Source of the DNA: Lutraria lutraria | Lineage: Eukaryota > Mollusca > Bivalvia > Venerida > Mactridae | Assembly (NCBI GenBank): GCA_964023205.1 | Contig: OZ026836.1 | Coordinates: forward strand, 1,557,501 to 1,621,500 | Length of the DNA: 64,000 nt | Reading direction: 5' to 3' | Shown here: piece by piece, positions 25,946-39,267 of the stretch | Position numbering within the stretch: the first letter of the stretch is position 1 | How the letters are laid out: each line of letters opens with the position of its first letter | Position numbers and translations under genes: made by a program | Notes under the pieces: generated by a model | Told to the model about the DNA's origin: nothing | The model's database searches: none | Seen by the model: the letters and a program-made list of their open reading frames with translations, nothing else

Positions 25946-27506
25946 ATATTACATTCATGTTTCACTTGATATTTATGTATACATGTAATGTTCAAATCTC
26001 TTCAATTCTTTTATGTAGTTTTGTTTATCTATTGTATAAATATGTTTTTTGTGTACAAATGTTTCCATTCATGTCCATGTGGACGATATTGAAAATTGGT
26101 CTTGCACCAAATGTGTTTTCCGCAATAAACAAAGTCGTTATTATTAATATTATATTAACATGCTTAATTTGCATAAGAATGCAACTTGTCAGCGCATTAT
26201 AAGCCGTGTGTCATATTTGCCATAATGGTCCACTGAGGGATTGTGCAGTTTGCCCCTTTAGACTACAGGAAACGAAACTAATTATGTAGATTACAATTGC
26301 AAGAACTTAAATTTCAATAGTTAAGATTTTATCACAGCATGTCTAAAATGATACATGCTGTTGGTTTGTATTTCTCCTGTAATATCTTACAGTATCAAAC
26401 ATTCCATGTAAAATTTTCATTTAGGGAACAATATGCTGTCCGTCACATAGACTCTTGAAGGCGCCACTATTACTTTTAAAGTATTTTTATTTACACCATT
26501 GCGAACACAAACGAGCCCCAGTGAGTACGCGCGTTTCGTTCTAAAAGTAAAATGAAATCCTTAGCATTAATGAAAACAGACAACGTCAATTTATAACGCG
26601 TAACAAGTTTTAAACCAATCGTCATCGACACACCACCGTCTAGTATATTTCTCTCCAATACTTTCAATATGTACATGTCAATTTTCAATCTTTGCTGTCA
26701 AAAATCAGACGACAAAATTTCCGTCCGATGTCGAACGAGAGTATTTGATATCATAACTATATCGGACCTGCCAGTGAACGTTATGACATTGTACTTTATT
26801 TGTACTGTGCTATGTCTTCCAATGTTGATATGGTCTGGGTGGGTGGCTGTTATTGGGGTCGCATGATTGAAGATGTAGTTTCTTAGGGAAGTCGGGATGG
26901 CTTGTTTGTGTTTTGTATAGGAGTCCTATCAATATTCAAAGTTCAAGATACATGTATACGCTCAAGCAACGTTCAGTATTCTTAAGTATTGAGTATGCAA
27001 ATTGTTTAATGGCCCCACACATTGTGGTAACGATTTAATATTGTTTGTGTGTACTAAATGTGCTTTGTTACCGTGTATAGTAACACTAATAACCTCTTTA
27101 TTCTGTGTGGATTGCATACTTGGTTTAAAACTGGTATGGTCTACAATGTGTACGCATGTCATAATTCTATATCGTTACGCCTCGTTGAAACTGGACTTCA
27201 CTTCCGCCTAGAAGTATCATAACTGACATGATTTACGGAAGTGACTGACAACTTCCGTGCTAGAATAAAAGAATAACGAATGTTATCAGGCAAGTTGTCT
27301 AATTGTCTTGGATAGAATTAATCTCGGAGGTTGACTGGAAACGTCTTGGTGTATAATTTCGCCGATCAATACGGCTTGTCCGACTGAAATTTATTTCAGC
27401 GTCTGTGCCATCTCGTTTATTAGTTGATGCTTCCAGCTTTTCTTCTAAATACCGACTAATACATGTCACATCGGCAGACACAATTACTTATCGTAATAGT
27501 GTCCTA

Positions 27507-28050
27507 TTATGATGCGAACATTCACCAATATATAAAAATATATTCCGGGAACAATATGCACATTCCAGTACCGTGTAGATACATATGTATGTACATTGTT
27601 ATGTTAGAAAAGAAAAAAAGTAAAACCAAATGAATTTATTAGAATGTATTATTCTAACAATAATTGGTCCTACAATTCTTATACGAACTCGTTCACATCT
27701 GCTATTGGAAGTCGACAATCAGGCAGCTTTTTATGACATCGTATCAAAAACTTGGTTGAAAGTGAAATCCACTAATGGATTTCGGGCAATTGTATTGCTT
27801 ATTACAGGCCAATTAACCATAGAATTTCAACACGGGATTGGGTAAATGATATCACCGCTCGTTAATGAGTTTGTCCCTTGATTGTTTATTTCTAAATATC
27901 CCACATAAATACATTATTGAGATGAATTAAGTAATGCCTGTGTTGTTTGCTACAGGCAATTCCCGTCAGAGATATTCAGTAACTTAGTTTTGATGGGTGA
28001 AAAGCGAGTAACTTCCGACAATTCTCTAAATATGCTTTTACCATTGTAAT
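27507..28050. other. Block in B only, with a 71-codon ORF
   Basis: A joins TCGTAATGGTGTCTCT directly to sequence resembling B after about 28050; B has about 540 extra bases. No terminal repeats were found. It contains an ATG frame at 27630-27845 with a hydrophobic N-terminus (MNLLECIILTIIGPTILI), not recognised and unsupported otherwise, and a small hairpin, GCCTGT/ACAGGC, near 27934-27957. Confidence 0.4.
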
Positions 28051-28474
28051 TTACATATGAAAATGGTGTTTGGCCGATTCTAATATATCTTACCATGTAT
28101 GCCGCGCTCTATTAAGTGGTTGTTAATGAATATTCAAGATACAATTGCGGTTAATCTCGAATAAACGAGGTAAGATTGTACTGTTGAGAAGAACCTGGAA
28201 AAAAACTGTGTCTGAAAGTTAGTTTATCATTCCAACGCCAAATAAATTGGGAACTTGATGATTTGTCAAAATTGGCATGTTTGTGTGCAGGTGTATTAAG
28301 CAAATATTCGATTATGATGGCAATGTCTTAGCAACGTTCTGTGTTTTTTATTTATCAAAATATTTTCTAAGATTTCCCGGGACTTTTTTATCCGAAGGAA
28401 GTGTTTGTTTTACAGGTGCAGTAATAATCCGATGCTATCAGTTGCCACATTGTCAGTTCCACAAAAGTATAGAC

Positions 28475-29563
28475 TTATACCCCCATCACACTAGGGCCAG
28501 GTTTGCACTACGTCCACCACGTCCTGGCAGGACGTGGCAAGAACCTGATTAACGTAATGAGGACGCAGTAGGAACCGGTTCAAGCGTGGTATGGTCTTCG
28601 TGGACGTGGTGGGACTTTTGGCATGTCAAAAAATAACGTGGCGGGGACGTGGTCGAATTAGAACTCAGTGCTTACGTAGTAAGAACGTAACAGGGACGTG
28701 ACTAAAACCTAGTTGGAACTTCATTGACGCAGAAGAAGTGTGGTGCGGACTTGAAAAGACAGCAAGCGATTTTCACCGCGTTGTCACTGGGTTGTTACTA
28801 CGCTTTTGTTACGTCAGTGAAGTTCTCACTACGTCTCAACCAGGTGTATGCTAAGACCATAGTACGTCCACATCACGTTACAGAAGACTGTACTAGGTTG
28901 TAACTTTGCTCCGTCACGTCTTTGGTACGTTTGCAACAGGTGACCAGTACGTTCCTGTCAGGTTCTGAGCAATTGGTATAAATACTGGATTTATACACCA
29001 TTCTTTCATTTCCGGTCAAATGTATGTTAACAAATGAATGCATTTTGTTATTGTACCAGGACAACAAGCCATTTTGGATGCTGAAATTGCCATTTTCTAA
29101 ATAAGAAAAAGAAGAAAAAGGAACATGAAGCAACTTAGATTATGTTGTGTTAGTGCATGGCTATAAGCAGAAAGAAGACTTCTGTTCGTCCATCATGACC
29201 AGTTAAAATAAATCGACACATGGTACAGTATACATACGGAGCAAGTGAATGCAATGAGGACGTTATCTGGACCTAGGGAGAGCGCAGTTCAGTCTGCACG
29301 GACGTGGTGAGCACGTAATTGGGACGTAGTATAAACGCAATAGACCTGGTGACAACGGGAGGCTGCACGTATAATGAACTTACTAGGAACGCGATAGACG
29401 CAGGGAGAAACTGGCAAAGACGTTGTATGTATGTAGTGCGAACCTGACTGCATCATTTTTTTCGAGTTTGACCCCGTCCCCGCCACGTCCATCAAAATTT
29501 TCAGGACGTGATGGGAACTTTGCGAACGTGATGCGGACGTGCTCTGGTGTGATGGGGGCATTA
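28475..29563 (+). mobile_element. Harbinger-like non-autonomous element with repeat-rich arms
   Basis: Terminal inverted repeats CCCCCATCACAC (from 28480) and GTGTGATGGGGG (to 29559), flanked by TTA at 28475-28477 and 29561-29563. A 3-bp TTA duplication is typical of PIF/Harbinger elements. Both arms (about 28480-28960 and 29250-29560) are denser in G+C than the surroundings and packed with degenerate GGACGTGGT/AACGTAGT-like subrepeats. The unique centre (about 28960-29250) holds a possible coding relic on the plus strand: ILDAEIAIF, a stop, then IRKRRKRNMK, like the acidic-then-basic start I associate with such transposases. That last point is weak. Absent from A. Confidence 0.7.
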
Positions 29564-30195
29564 GGTAAAGTTCATATAATTCTCTTCCCTGCATGGTTAC
29601 GCTTATAAATTTGTTAATAACAGTAATGACAGAAATGTTAGCTAATACATGTGTAACCACAAGAGATTTGTCAGTCCGGTTCGGTCCCAGAATGTGTTCT
29701 ATTTCACTGGGGTCTTAAGGAATACTGAGCCTAAATTAACTTAAGAAATGCGATTAGATTTCATGAAAAAAGAAGTATGTGAAAATTCGGGGTTGTCAAA
29801 ACGAAATATTTAAGTTTAATATACAAGAAATGAACATAGATCGAAAGGGTTAACAAATGTACATAGACCAAATCTACTTGTAACCACGAACTAGCAATAC
29901 ATGTTTTCGTGCAACCTTTCGTACAAACCTCACTTGAATGAACACACGTTGCGATAGATCAAATAGCAGCAGAAATCCTTCGACAAGTAGTAATCATTTT
30001 CTTCGAAAAGTAACGATGCTATGGTAGCGATTTGTGACCTTTAAGATTTGCAGCTAGCAAAGTCCAGCGCTTTGAATTGCTCTGATGAAGTCTATTTCCA
30101 ACACATTTGTCAGCTGATGACCATGCCTCTGGTTTTGTATTTCATTACCATTAATTGTGATGATGACATGATTATATTATATACTAATTTAAAGC

Positions 30196-31090
30196 TAATT
30201 TATTCTTGATTAAATTGGTTTTTAACGGGCTGAAAACGTAAGTATGTCAATAGCTATCGTAATGTTAAGTTCAGTGGTATTTACATAATCGTTTCTATAA
30301 TTTGGCCATTAGTTGTCACGTTTGAACTAATGATTTTCATTGAAAAGAAATAAGCCTAGTTTTATGGCCTGTGAAATTGTTGTTACTAGCGCACGAATGC
30401 GCGTTTACCATAACGAACATTAAAGACTAATGTTCTAAAACTTAATACGCTTTAGTTTTGATTTATTTGGATATGGCTAATGTTTTGGACCTAGTAACTC
30501 TTTCGAGGTTAAATGTCGTTCTACAAAAGATTCCGCAGGCAGCGTGGAACTAAGTCTTATCTAACAAAGTTTATGATAAAAGCCTAACGGCAAATTTTCA
30601 GTTAATGGGAAATGTGAAATAGGTCATCAATGCATTGTCGCTATCCACAATACGATAGAAATGCGTATTGAATAACACCATAACGACCATACGCTAATTG
30701 AGGTTCGTGTCATACTACATGCAACAACATTTTGATAGATGTAGCTAATTCCACACCCGTTATGGTTCACATGATAATATGTACATGTAATTTGTCTCAC
30801 GGCAATTTTCGATTGCTGGTAGATAGAGCTTATATTATATGACTGGTATCTCGAACGTATATTATATAAATCTGAGATGGAGCGGCTCCAAAATTGAATT
30901 TAACAGTCTGAATGGCTGTTATTGTTATGTGGAAAACTTTAAGATCGTTTTGTGCCAGTCGCCATGTATAGTGGTATTGGCTAGGTAACAAAGAATAATA
31001 TTGGCAGTCGTTGGGTGCTCATAAGCACACTGAGTGAATTACAAAACACACAAAAAAACTTCATTTAGGATAAAAACATTTATTGGTTTA
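30196..31090. other. Unique spacer between B and C1, no gene seen
   Basis: AT-rich, no recognised repeat. Near its right end, AATAAA on the minus strand (31079-31084) lies six bases beyond the stop of the cysteine-rich frame described next. Confidence 0.5.
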
Positions 31091-31273
31091 CTACTTCTTA
31101 CAAACCATAATGGAATTTAACCAGACATTTTGACATCCAATACAATTTGTTCCAAGTGAGCATTGAGGTCCAATACAGAAATTTTGAATAATAATTGAGA
31201 CACTTCTTGCACAAACACGTATTATTGTTAACTCGCATCTCCGCGCTTGGAAACCACCCAATGCGTCAGACAA
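31091..31273 (-). other. Cysteine-rich open segment, possible terminal exon (C1)
   Basis: Open minus-strand frame ending at TAG (31091-31093), with AATAAA six bases later. There is no usable ATG at its start, so if real it would be a 3' exon. A possible acceptor, GGTTTCCAAG, precedes 31245. The predicted tail has seven cysteines in 46 residues, including NFCIGPQC, NCIGCQNV and MVCKK. It straddles the left edge of C1 (31141): the last part is outside the duplication. In C2 the homologous segment keeps the frame through one 3-base deletion but ends early. Substitutions after the possible acceptor are far denser than in neighbouring DNA and mostly replace amino acids. The family is not recognised and no function is proposed. 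Chance is a serious alternative. Confidence 0.25.
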
Positions 31274-31954
31274 AAGGTTTAATTCGATTTACGCATAACA
31301 AAATATGAAATTAATTATTGGAATATGTAGTGTGACTCAGCTTACAATAAAAGTATGTATCAAAATGTGTCTTTTTCATCCGTTAAAAAGGCTGGTAACG
31401 TCGCCAAATGAGTCAACGTTGCACAAGTGAATATAATACAATTATGTTTAATAACTTTACGCTTTGTCTACCATATCAACTTTTGATTTTGGTTAGGTTT
31501 CTTTTAAACGTTCAGACCATTCTCCCCTAGGGAATTGTGTTAGAAAACTCTAATTTGTATATCAGTACTTTTCTTTGCTTCTTGTTCTCTGCCACAAGGA
31601 TGAAATTGGATTTTGTGTTAAATTGTCTTATAACACCGTTATTTGATACATGATTGCTTCTACTATGTAAAACATATCTCCATTATATAACTAATCCTGA
31701 ATTAAATATCTCCCCTGGGTAAGACGCACTTGGTAAATTACGTGCATAAATAAATTAAGCCCAAACATAGCAGACAAGGGGAAATAATACATTTTGTAAA
31801 ACACGCAAATAGAGATGCACAAGGTGTAAACGTTCGAACATAATAGGCATGGCTGTCGTATATTGATGGTTAGGCATTTATTTTCAACACTTCCAAATCG
31901 ATTTGTCACAACGTCAAATCTGCAAGTTTATCGTGATACGTGGCATGATAAACA

Positions 31955-32115
31955 CGCATGTACATCACACGTTTACATCATCTAATACATACACAGGTAG
32001 ATAACGTGCTTACATCATACTGTAGATGCAATATACGTACATATTTATTCACCTAATAGACATATTAGTCACCGATTATATACACATACAGTACATGTTT
32101 ACATAATGAAATATT
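31955..32115. repeat. Degenerate TACAT-type simple repeat (C1)
   Basis: Successive variants of TACATCA/GTACAT/TATACACATACA. The C2 counterpart (about 39957-40155) is about 70 bp longer through extra degenerate units around 40067-40135, so the array has changed length since duplication. Confidence 0.5.
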
Positions 32116-33081
32116 AATATAGAGAACAGATAAACAGTCCCAGACATGAGTTATTTTTTGTATCTAATGACTGATCATTGCAAACTTCACCAAACAGTCT
32201 TTTAGACTGTCAACATAACGATGTTTTGTCTATTTGTATCCGATTCATCATAGATATATTACGTTGGTTCTGAACTGAACGTCCAAGATCAGTGGAGTTC
32301 AACTATTGAATCTTGTTCGTTATAGCATACAATATGTATAGGTTAGAGTGTATATTTGGGTGTTCTTCGTGAATAAGAAAGCTAAAAGGAGCTGTGGCGA
32401 CTGTGGCTTTCTAATTACGGAGAAAACCCAAATATGTATTTTGAGATAATCTTTCGCCGATATAACGCAATTACTACACAGTAGATAGTTATATACATAC
32501 ATAGAATACATAAATAGTAACGTCTCAGAAACAATTTCTAAGATAGGTGAACATACGATTATGAAAGCATGTCTTGTAGTCAACAATCGTGAAAAGTGTC
32601 CTCGAAATAAGAGAATTTCAGAAAATGCCAAACACTAAAAACCAATCTGTTGTGCTCAATATTTGACTGCATTCACAGTAATAGATATAATAATAAAATC
32701 AACTAAGTAACGTCTAGACTTGAAATAAAAGTAAGATACCACCAATGCTTTATACCATTTAGTCGTTTTTGCAACATTTCTAGTGAGCAAGAATGGCAAG
32801 ATAATGTTACAATGGAACATTCGTGCAGCGTATCAGATTACGCGTCTGGTGGCATTGTGTCTTCTATATGTTGTCACTTTGATTTTCAATTTGTTCTATA
32901 ACAGAAATACCATGCTTACTGAAACCCACTTGTCCCATAAGTTATATTACTGCTGAGTCAATAAACAAATGTAAAGAAATTGTCCGTGTTCTGTTCCCAA
33001 ACCCTGTTCTTGTGTGCATAACATATCACTTGTTATCAGTTAACATGGTGAAGGGTCGTGATCTGACGCTTACCTACAAGA

Positions 33082-33097
33082 GGGGGGGGGGGGGGGG
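33082..33097 (+). repeat. G16 homopolymer in C1
   Basis: Sixteen consecutive G followed by TATATATC. The C2 equivalent (41140-41144) is G5. It is prone to slippage and to sequencing or assembly error. Confidence 0.8.
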
Positions 33098-36000
33098 TAT
33101 ATATCAAATATAAATGAAGTGCATCGACAATCAAATGGTTGGAGAATATTAAAATTTGATGATAAAAAAGGATTGCCCATAGTGGTAAAACATGTATTGC
33201 CATTGCCTTCAATTAACGGATGTTGTGTAATACATTGGGACCATAGCTTGTCCTACTTCGGTAAATCTTGCTTATACATAATGTATAAATTACCATCCGA
33301 TTAAATCTTACAGCATGAAATAAGGTTAATAAGATTCTCTACGGTTCGTCACACTTCTGACCATTTATCTTAATAATATCTTGCCGAATGGGAAGTGTAT
33401 GGCCTGGTGTCACATTATGATGATTGTAACGGAGGTTGTGACAGACTGATAATAGCATTAATTATACTGTAGTACTATTTCCGTTACTCTTATCGTCTGT
33501 ATTTTTGCTTAAGTGATCATTTTTATTTTCGGATTGTTAACTGGTATATCGGCAATTATATTCGTGTACATCAGTTAACCTACGAAATTAAAATTCCAGT
33601 TGAAGTTTAGTGAACTACATTATTATGTCACTAAAAAATAAATGGGCTTGGTGTATTGAAATTCAAATCACACATGTTATGTATTTTAAAATAATACAGA
33701 ATTTAAAGAAATAAAATATGACATCCTGTTACAAAGAGTCTATTTGATAAGCTTACTTGCTATTTCAAATTACGTTTTGTATTAATTCTTACATGACTTC
33801 ATACATTACCATACGCCTAAATACGTCCATTATGCGGCACCTGTGCCACGTACTGAATTTGTTCATTTACCATAGTGTGTGTCAATCTAAATGTTCACAT
33901 CATCGGTTTTCATTAATGCATCTTGTCATCTATTTATCCCTTTGTAACTTGAAAACAGGGATCCTTTCAGCAACTCTCTTTTTAAATTGTAAGGCAAATT
34001 GGTCGATTATTCACACCGGTAACGTGTCATATGATTATACATAACATAAACTTAATTGACATGATTACTGTATGTTCTGTATGAAAAATGCATTGTTTAA
34101 CTTAGAAGGATACATAAAATATTACTGCAAGCGTACCACTCTGATAGTGGCATTCTGTACTAATACTTACATGGAAAACAATATAAGAATACAATGTAAG
34201 AAGTTAATGTACATCATCTATTGACTCCTTAATTAATATTTATCAATCTATTTTATCTATTTATCTAAATATACAACGCTAGGCACGAACACAAATCGGT
34301 TTTCTATTTTGAGCTGTTCAGTAGTCCTTTGTTTAGAAATCCTAAGACACTCCATGTCGTTCAATGGAAACGTGGCGATTCAATATTAGTATGATAGTGT
34401 TATTCAACACCAGGATGAAATGTTCCAAATTTAAAAAAAAATCAATTTGTACGTGTTTGTTTTTAAACATATATTTTCGGTATAATTTTCTGAGGTGGGA
34501 ACAGATTACATGAGATTATAAAACGCATGTACAGACTAATATGGGAATAATTCTCCAGTTTCACTTGATAAGTTCTTCTTTGTGATAAATTGGGCTTGGT
34601 TAATTTCACCTATAATGTTACTAACATCGCAATTATTTGTAAACTAATACTACTTCAATACTTCAAAACATTTTATTTATTTACACAATCAACAGCGTGG
34701 GAATTAAATTGCTAATCAAGCTTTACATAACAGCTTATCACATGTTCATTACATGGAGCGCTGGTCACAGTTTGCACAATAGTAGTATTTCCTGATAAAC
34801 AGTCTGGCATCGTGAATTTAATTATCCTTCGTATTGAATTATCTGTCCAGCAGGACAATAACATAAGTCTTAGTTTGAGGGTTCACAGACCGCGCTCGGA
34901 TATAAACGCTTATCTAAAACTGTGGCCTGGTGATGTATGTTTCATCAACGATGAACATTTAATTATATCGTCACAAGCGCTTATCTGTATATGCATTTGT
35001 TACATACTCGTTTGTACCAGATTTTAACGCAGTAACTGCAAGAAGTACCAACAACAGAATGTTTGCAAAACAGTCTCTTGGCTGGTGAGTAGGACAAATT
35101 ATGCAAATGTAAACATCGGACAAACTAATCCTCGAGAATACCATAAATATTGTGCTGAGTTATTTACGGTTAGATGGGTCTATAAACAACATCAGTATGT
35201 CGACAAGATTATTAGATGAGAACATTCGCAATTAATTCCTAGACTGTACTGTATTTAATCATAACCCGTGGTGTCACACACATAACAATCACAGTTATTG
35301 GTGTCATAAAATAGAACCAGATTTAATGAGTTTCCGTTTCTGTTGTTATTTGTGTAACTACAACAAAATGTTCTGTATGAAAAACAACTGATTATATCAC
35401 ACTCACAATGAATGTTACAAATAAAGACCATTTATAAAATTGTGTGACAATTTAGACCTTATATAGTAACATTCAGTACTGGTTATAACACTACCATGGA
35501 ATACCATCAGTTTGTCAGTTCCAGATGGAGCATATCATGCCATCTGTATGATATTGTTATTTTAGCATATACGACCGCTGTGATGTGGGGAACAATTCGT
35601 CCGGTGAGAGGGGGGGGGGGACTTTCTTAGTCTTAGAGAGCAAATGTTTTAACGTGTTAGTCTTTGATCCTACTGATTGTTTCGTGAGCAATGTTAGCTA
35701 GCAGAGGTAAATGTCTAAACTGCATTATAATAGCAAGGATTTTAAGTATAAAAATGCGATCCGAAGTATAAAATGTCCATGAAATGGTCTCTAGATCTAC
35801 CTTGTATAAATCATTATATTCTCAGTTCATCACATAATCAATATTTTATAAGCACCATGCAAGAGAGATCATAGTGATACAGAGTATGCATGTTTTCTTA
35901 TTATACACGAAATTTATGTAGCAACTAAACATACCGTTAGAAAAATTACACGCATTTATTCGTTTAATTTAAATTACTTAGTTTCTATCCAAATAAGTGG

Positions 36001-38718
36001 CGCTGGAACATAAGAAAATAATTTTGGACTATTACTGACAAACGGTATATTATACTGATGTTCAAATTGGATTTTAGTCAGTAAAGCAGTCATATGATGT
36101 TGTAATAACTAAGAATAATCTCTATAGTTCTTGCGTGTCAGGCGCGTGAGGAAGGTAATTAGATGGTGTAAATTACAGTTGTTAATACCCCTAATAATAA
36201 TTCCTATATGTTAGACGTGAGAAAATGATGTGGTAATAAATTCAGAATGTATGAAATATCTAAATACTGTTTACAGTTTTCAATAAGTTTGAATAATATA
36301 TGGCCTGGCAGTTTTGAAATTATTCATTTAAATATGCCAAGGGAAGCTTTACTGTCTATTAACTGGCGGATGAATGGTAGCGGATGAAGTTAGCGGAACA
36401 TTTTGTACAATTAAGTTGGAATAAACTTCTCCGTTTTGCACCAAAATCGCAAAGAATAACGCGAATCAAGATTTGGTAATATGTAGCACTACATCAAGTG
36501 GCTATGTAAGATATGTATTACCAATTTGATTACATGTGTAGCGGAAATTAAGCACATGATATGTAACACATTTTGTGATAAATGTGATCGATACACATTT
36601 ATATTTCTTTGTTACGATGTTGTCCTATTAAGGCAAAATACGTCATTCACACAAAGGAGTAACAAAAAGGATGGTTCTAAATGAATGGGCTACTGATGTT
36701 GCACTAACTTCTTTATGTTCAGTACATGTGGTGTCTTTATATATAGACAAAACTTTAATGTAACGGTTGTTGTCCAAGCTGTTAAAAAGTATGTAATGTG
36801 CGTCATTTATATGTTAAATAACTGACAATGCCATCGACTACTTGGATCTTTGTCAAATTAATTCATGCTCATTCAGAAGAAGCTGCGCTAGCGGCTTGAT
36901 AAATGATACGCTGTATATATCAATAGTATATAAAATACTTTTTTCTATTATTGTTGTAAAGCGCAATAGAATATTACATAGTTTTCGCTATATAAATGTA
37001 ATTTATAATCCTCATGGTGTTGGTGACTGGTGAAGCTTGTACGTTACATGAAAACGACACAAAATTGAATTGAGAAAGGGCTTTATTTTGTAAAGCCAGA
37101 GATCTTATACACAGTATAAGGTTCTAACAAAGCATATATAACAAAAGAAAGCTTTATAAAGCCTAATGACAATATCTAAATAAAAAGTTTAAATGAAAAC
37201 ATATATGGGCTAAACAAAGCGCCACAGATTCAAGTATGCTTGAAAAATCATGTATTTGTATACATGTATTTGTATAGTTGTGTATAAAAAGATTGTTCTA
37301 AAGAAATGTCTCGGCTTTTTTACTACCATTTGTATTCAATTGAGCGCGTACGATTGCTAAATCTTTATAGTGATTTATGGACTTTAGAGAATGTCTCTTT
37401 AAATTGTTTTGAAAGCCAACAGATATTGACAAATTAAACACGGAAATTATTTATTTCACCCAAATTCACAGCGTTAATGGAGTTTTAACCTAACGTTATT
37501 TTTTCACCATTAATTGTTCAATTCCGAGGCCAATTTGTTCAGCGCATGAAACTCAATTTAATGATTTAATCATTGTTATATGTGTTTATGTTCTCTGATA
37601 TTTGATTTGCTTATAAATTTAAATACAAAAGTGCATGATTGTATAATTTTACATTCGATGAAGAGTCCTACTCGTGAAAACGTAACTTTCAGGAAGAGCC
37701 ACGTACAATTTATTTGACTGCTCACGCAGAGAACCAAACCAGAAACCGAACCAATAACGCCCACACCAAACGTACCAATGCGATATAAATGTATATAATG
37801 AACAACATATTGATAGTATGCAGACAGAGTTTTAACGACTGAAATTGTCCATTTTCATTCATTCCCCGGGACTACTCAATTACGCAATACCATGATGATG
37901 AATTATACGAGTCTTTCAACCAGTCCATTCTACTTGAGTCAGAATGTACTTTTTAGCTACAGAGATGAATCTTTTTTAAATGCCAAACAGCAAATAGTTG
38001 AAATTGATATTTTCTCGAAGTTAAAATTGTGCACACCTAAATAACTATAAACGTTTCTAAGTTGAGAATCAATTACATGGCTCTGGGAATAGGAACACCT
38101 ATCCTGAGTTATAGAAATTATAAGGTAATTATTAGTCTCCAACAAATTACGATTCGTTTATTATAGCAATGATTTGAGAACTCAAATCGACGTTTTCTTT
38201 TATTAGCTTTTGAGCATCATAACACCGGGAAAAATATAACCAGACAGCCAATTTACCATCACGAAAATGTGATTCCTGACCATCAGACATTTGACAGACA
38301 AGACTTATCTTGAAATATTTTCATCAATACAATTTACTGAAAATGTTAGAAACAGAAGACAATGCTGTGCTCGAGTACTTGTTGTCTCATATTTGTACAC
38401 CAAAATACAACAACGAGAACAAATTCAGATCAGAATGTAAGTTTGTGAACTAATTTAAGTGATTAAATAGTCTGGTTTGCAATATTTTTTGTTACTGCAA
38501 AGTTAAGCTCATAGTAAACTCCCGAGTTTTAGCAGTGTATACAGACAATGTCATGAGTAAATGTCCGGTTAAAGTTCTATTAGAAAACGGAATGGTTTAA
38601 AGATAACGAGATATTGATGCTTATATGTATTTGCTTTAAATATGTTGTTTATGATTGTTCTGGAATACATAAAGGATTATGTATAAAACATTCTGAATTT
38701 ACATATATATGACTTAAT

Positions 38719-39196
38719 CTAAAGGGACATACCCTACAACTTGGTGCATCTAGAATCAAGGCAAAATGATGATAAATTAGAAGCTTGTGAAGAAAAAAGC
38801 CGACGAAGAAAGTTTCAGCCAAAAATTCATCCAATTAAAAATAAAATCACAAAAATATGTATTTGTGACACATACATTTAGTCATGGAAATGTCATGTAG
38901 TCGTCAGAGAATAATATCAACAATCAGCAAATATGAAATTTACCTCTTCTTTGAAGTGTGCATGCCCGTAAGTTTCCATAAAAGATCCATCTAAATCTTT
39001 AGAATTTGTTGTACAATTTTTGAGTGGACGCAATGTATTATTCATAGCCATGATTTTTGCGGCTAGTACCTAAACTAGTCATTTTACGACCCAAGTTTTT
39101 CTTGCAATTATCCATTATATATTGTTTTACATATACACCTAGCACATTTTTACACTTTCAAAGAATGTTTGTCAGTTGTGGAGTATGCCTCTTTAA
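38719..39196. mobile_element. TTAA-type MITE, 470 bp (in C1)
   Basis: The ends AGGGACATACCCTACAACT (from 38723) and AGTTGTGGAGTATGCCTCT (to 39192) are imperfect inverted repeats. Flanks are CTAA (38719-38722, one change from TTAA) and TTAA (39193-39196). No coding capacity. The termini resemble those of the 563-bp MITE at 53786, which begins AGGGACATGCCC. Confidence 0.75.
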
Positions 39197-39267
39197 TGGT
39201 TTAGTTAAAACCTCATGAGTTAGACTCAACTAGGAAAGGTCGGTGTTTTTCTCATATACAATTTGTT

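Larger units (their letters stand above)
14795..30195 (+). repeat. Duplication unit B (older pair, copy 2)
   Basis: Colinear with 830-13500 but about 2.7 kb longer. The added or retained blocks are: about 16470-16690 (220 bp), 18163-18498 (MITE), about 22140-22205, about 23105-23200, a Tigger-containing block at about 25145-26200, about 27507-28050, and 28478-29560 (Harbinger-like). A few of these could instead be deletions in A. Because the transposon insertions are absent from A, they are younger than the duplication. Frames shared with A are mostly broken by indels. Confidence 0.85.
31141..39252 (+). repeat. Tandem duplication unit C1 (young pair, copy 1)
   Basis: 8.1 kb repeated head to tail immediately downstream as C2. 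Most of the alignment differs by only a few percent. Indels include 31459-31576 (118 bp, in C1 only, between CTTT repeats), a G16 tract (33082-33097; G5 in C2), a G11 tract (35610-35620; G6 in C2), and about 25-30 bp at 35570-35595 missing in C2. Frames shared with C2 (33119-33304, without an ATG; 33757-34044) show replacement changes at least as often as silent ones. I see no gene. The unit also holds a degenerate TACATCATR-like run at about 31955-32115. Confidence 0.92.

Noticed and set aside
29289..29660. 123-codon minus-strand frame
   Set aside because: It lies over the subrepeat arm of the Harbinger-like element and its composition follows the repeats; it starts without ATG support.
33757..34044. 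95-codon frame shared by C1 and C2 (41820-42107)
   Set aside because: Its first codon is not ATG in context. Changes between copies are about five replacements to three silent, as expected without selection, and identity simply reflects a recent duplication.
38649..38834. 61-codon minus frame conserved in C1 and C2
   Set aside because: It lies across the MITE end at 38723 and is conserved only because the duplication is young.
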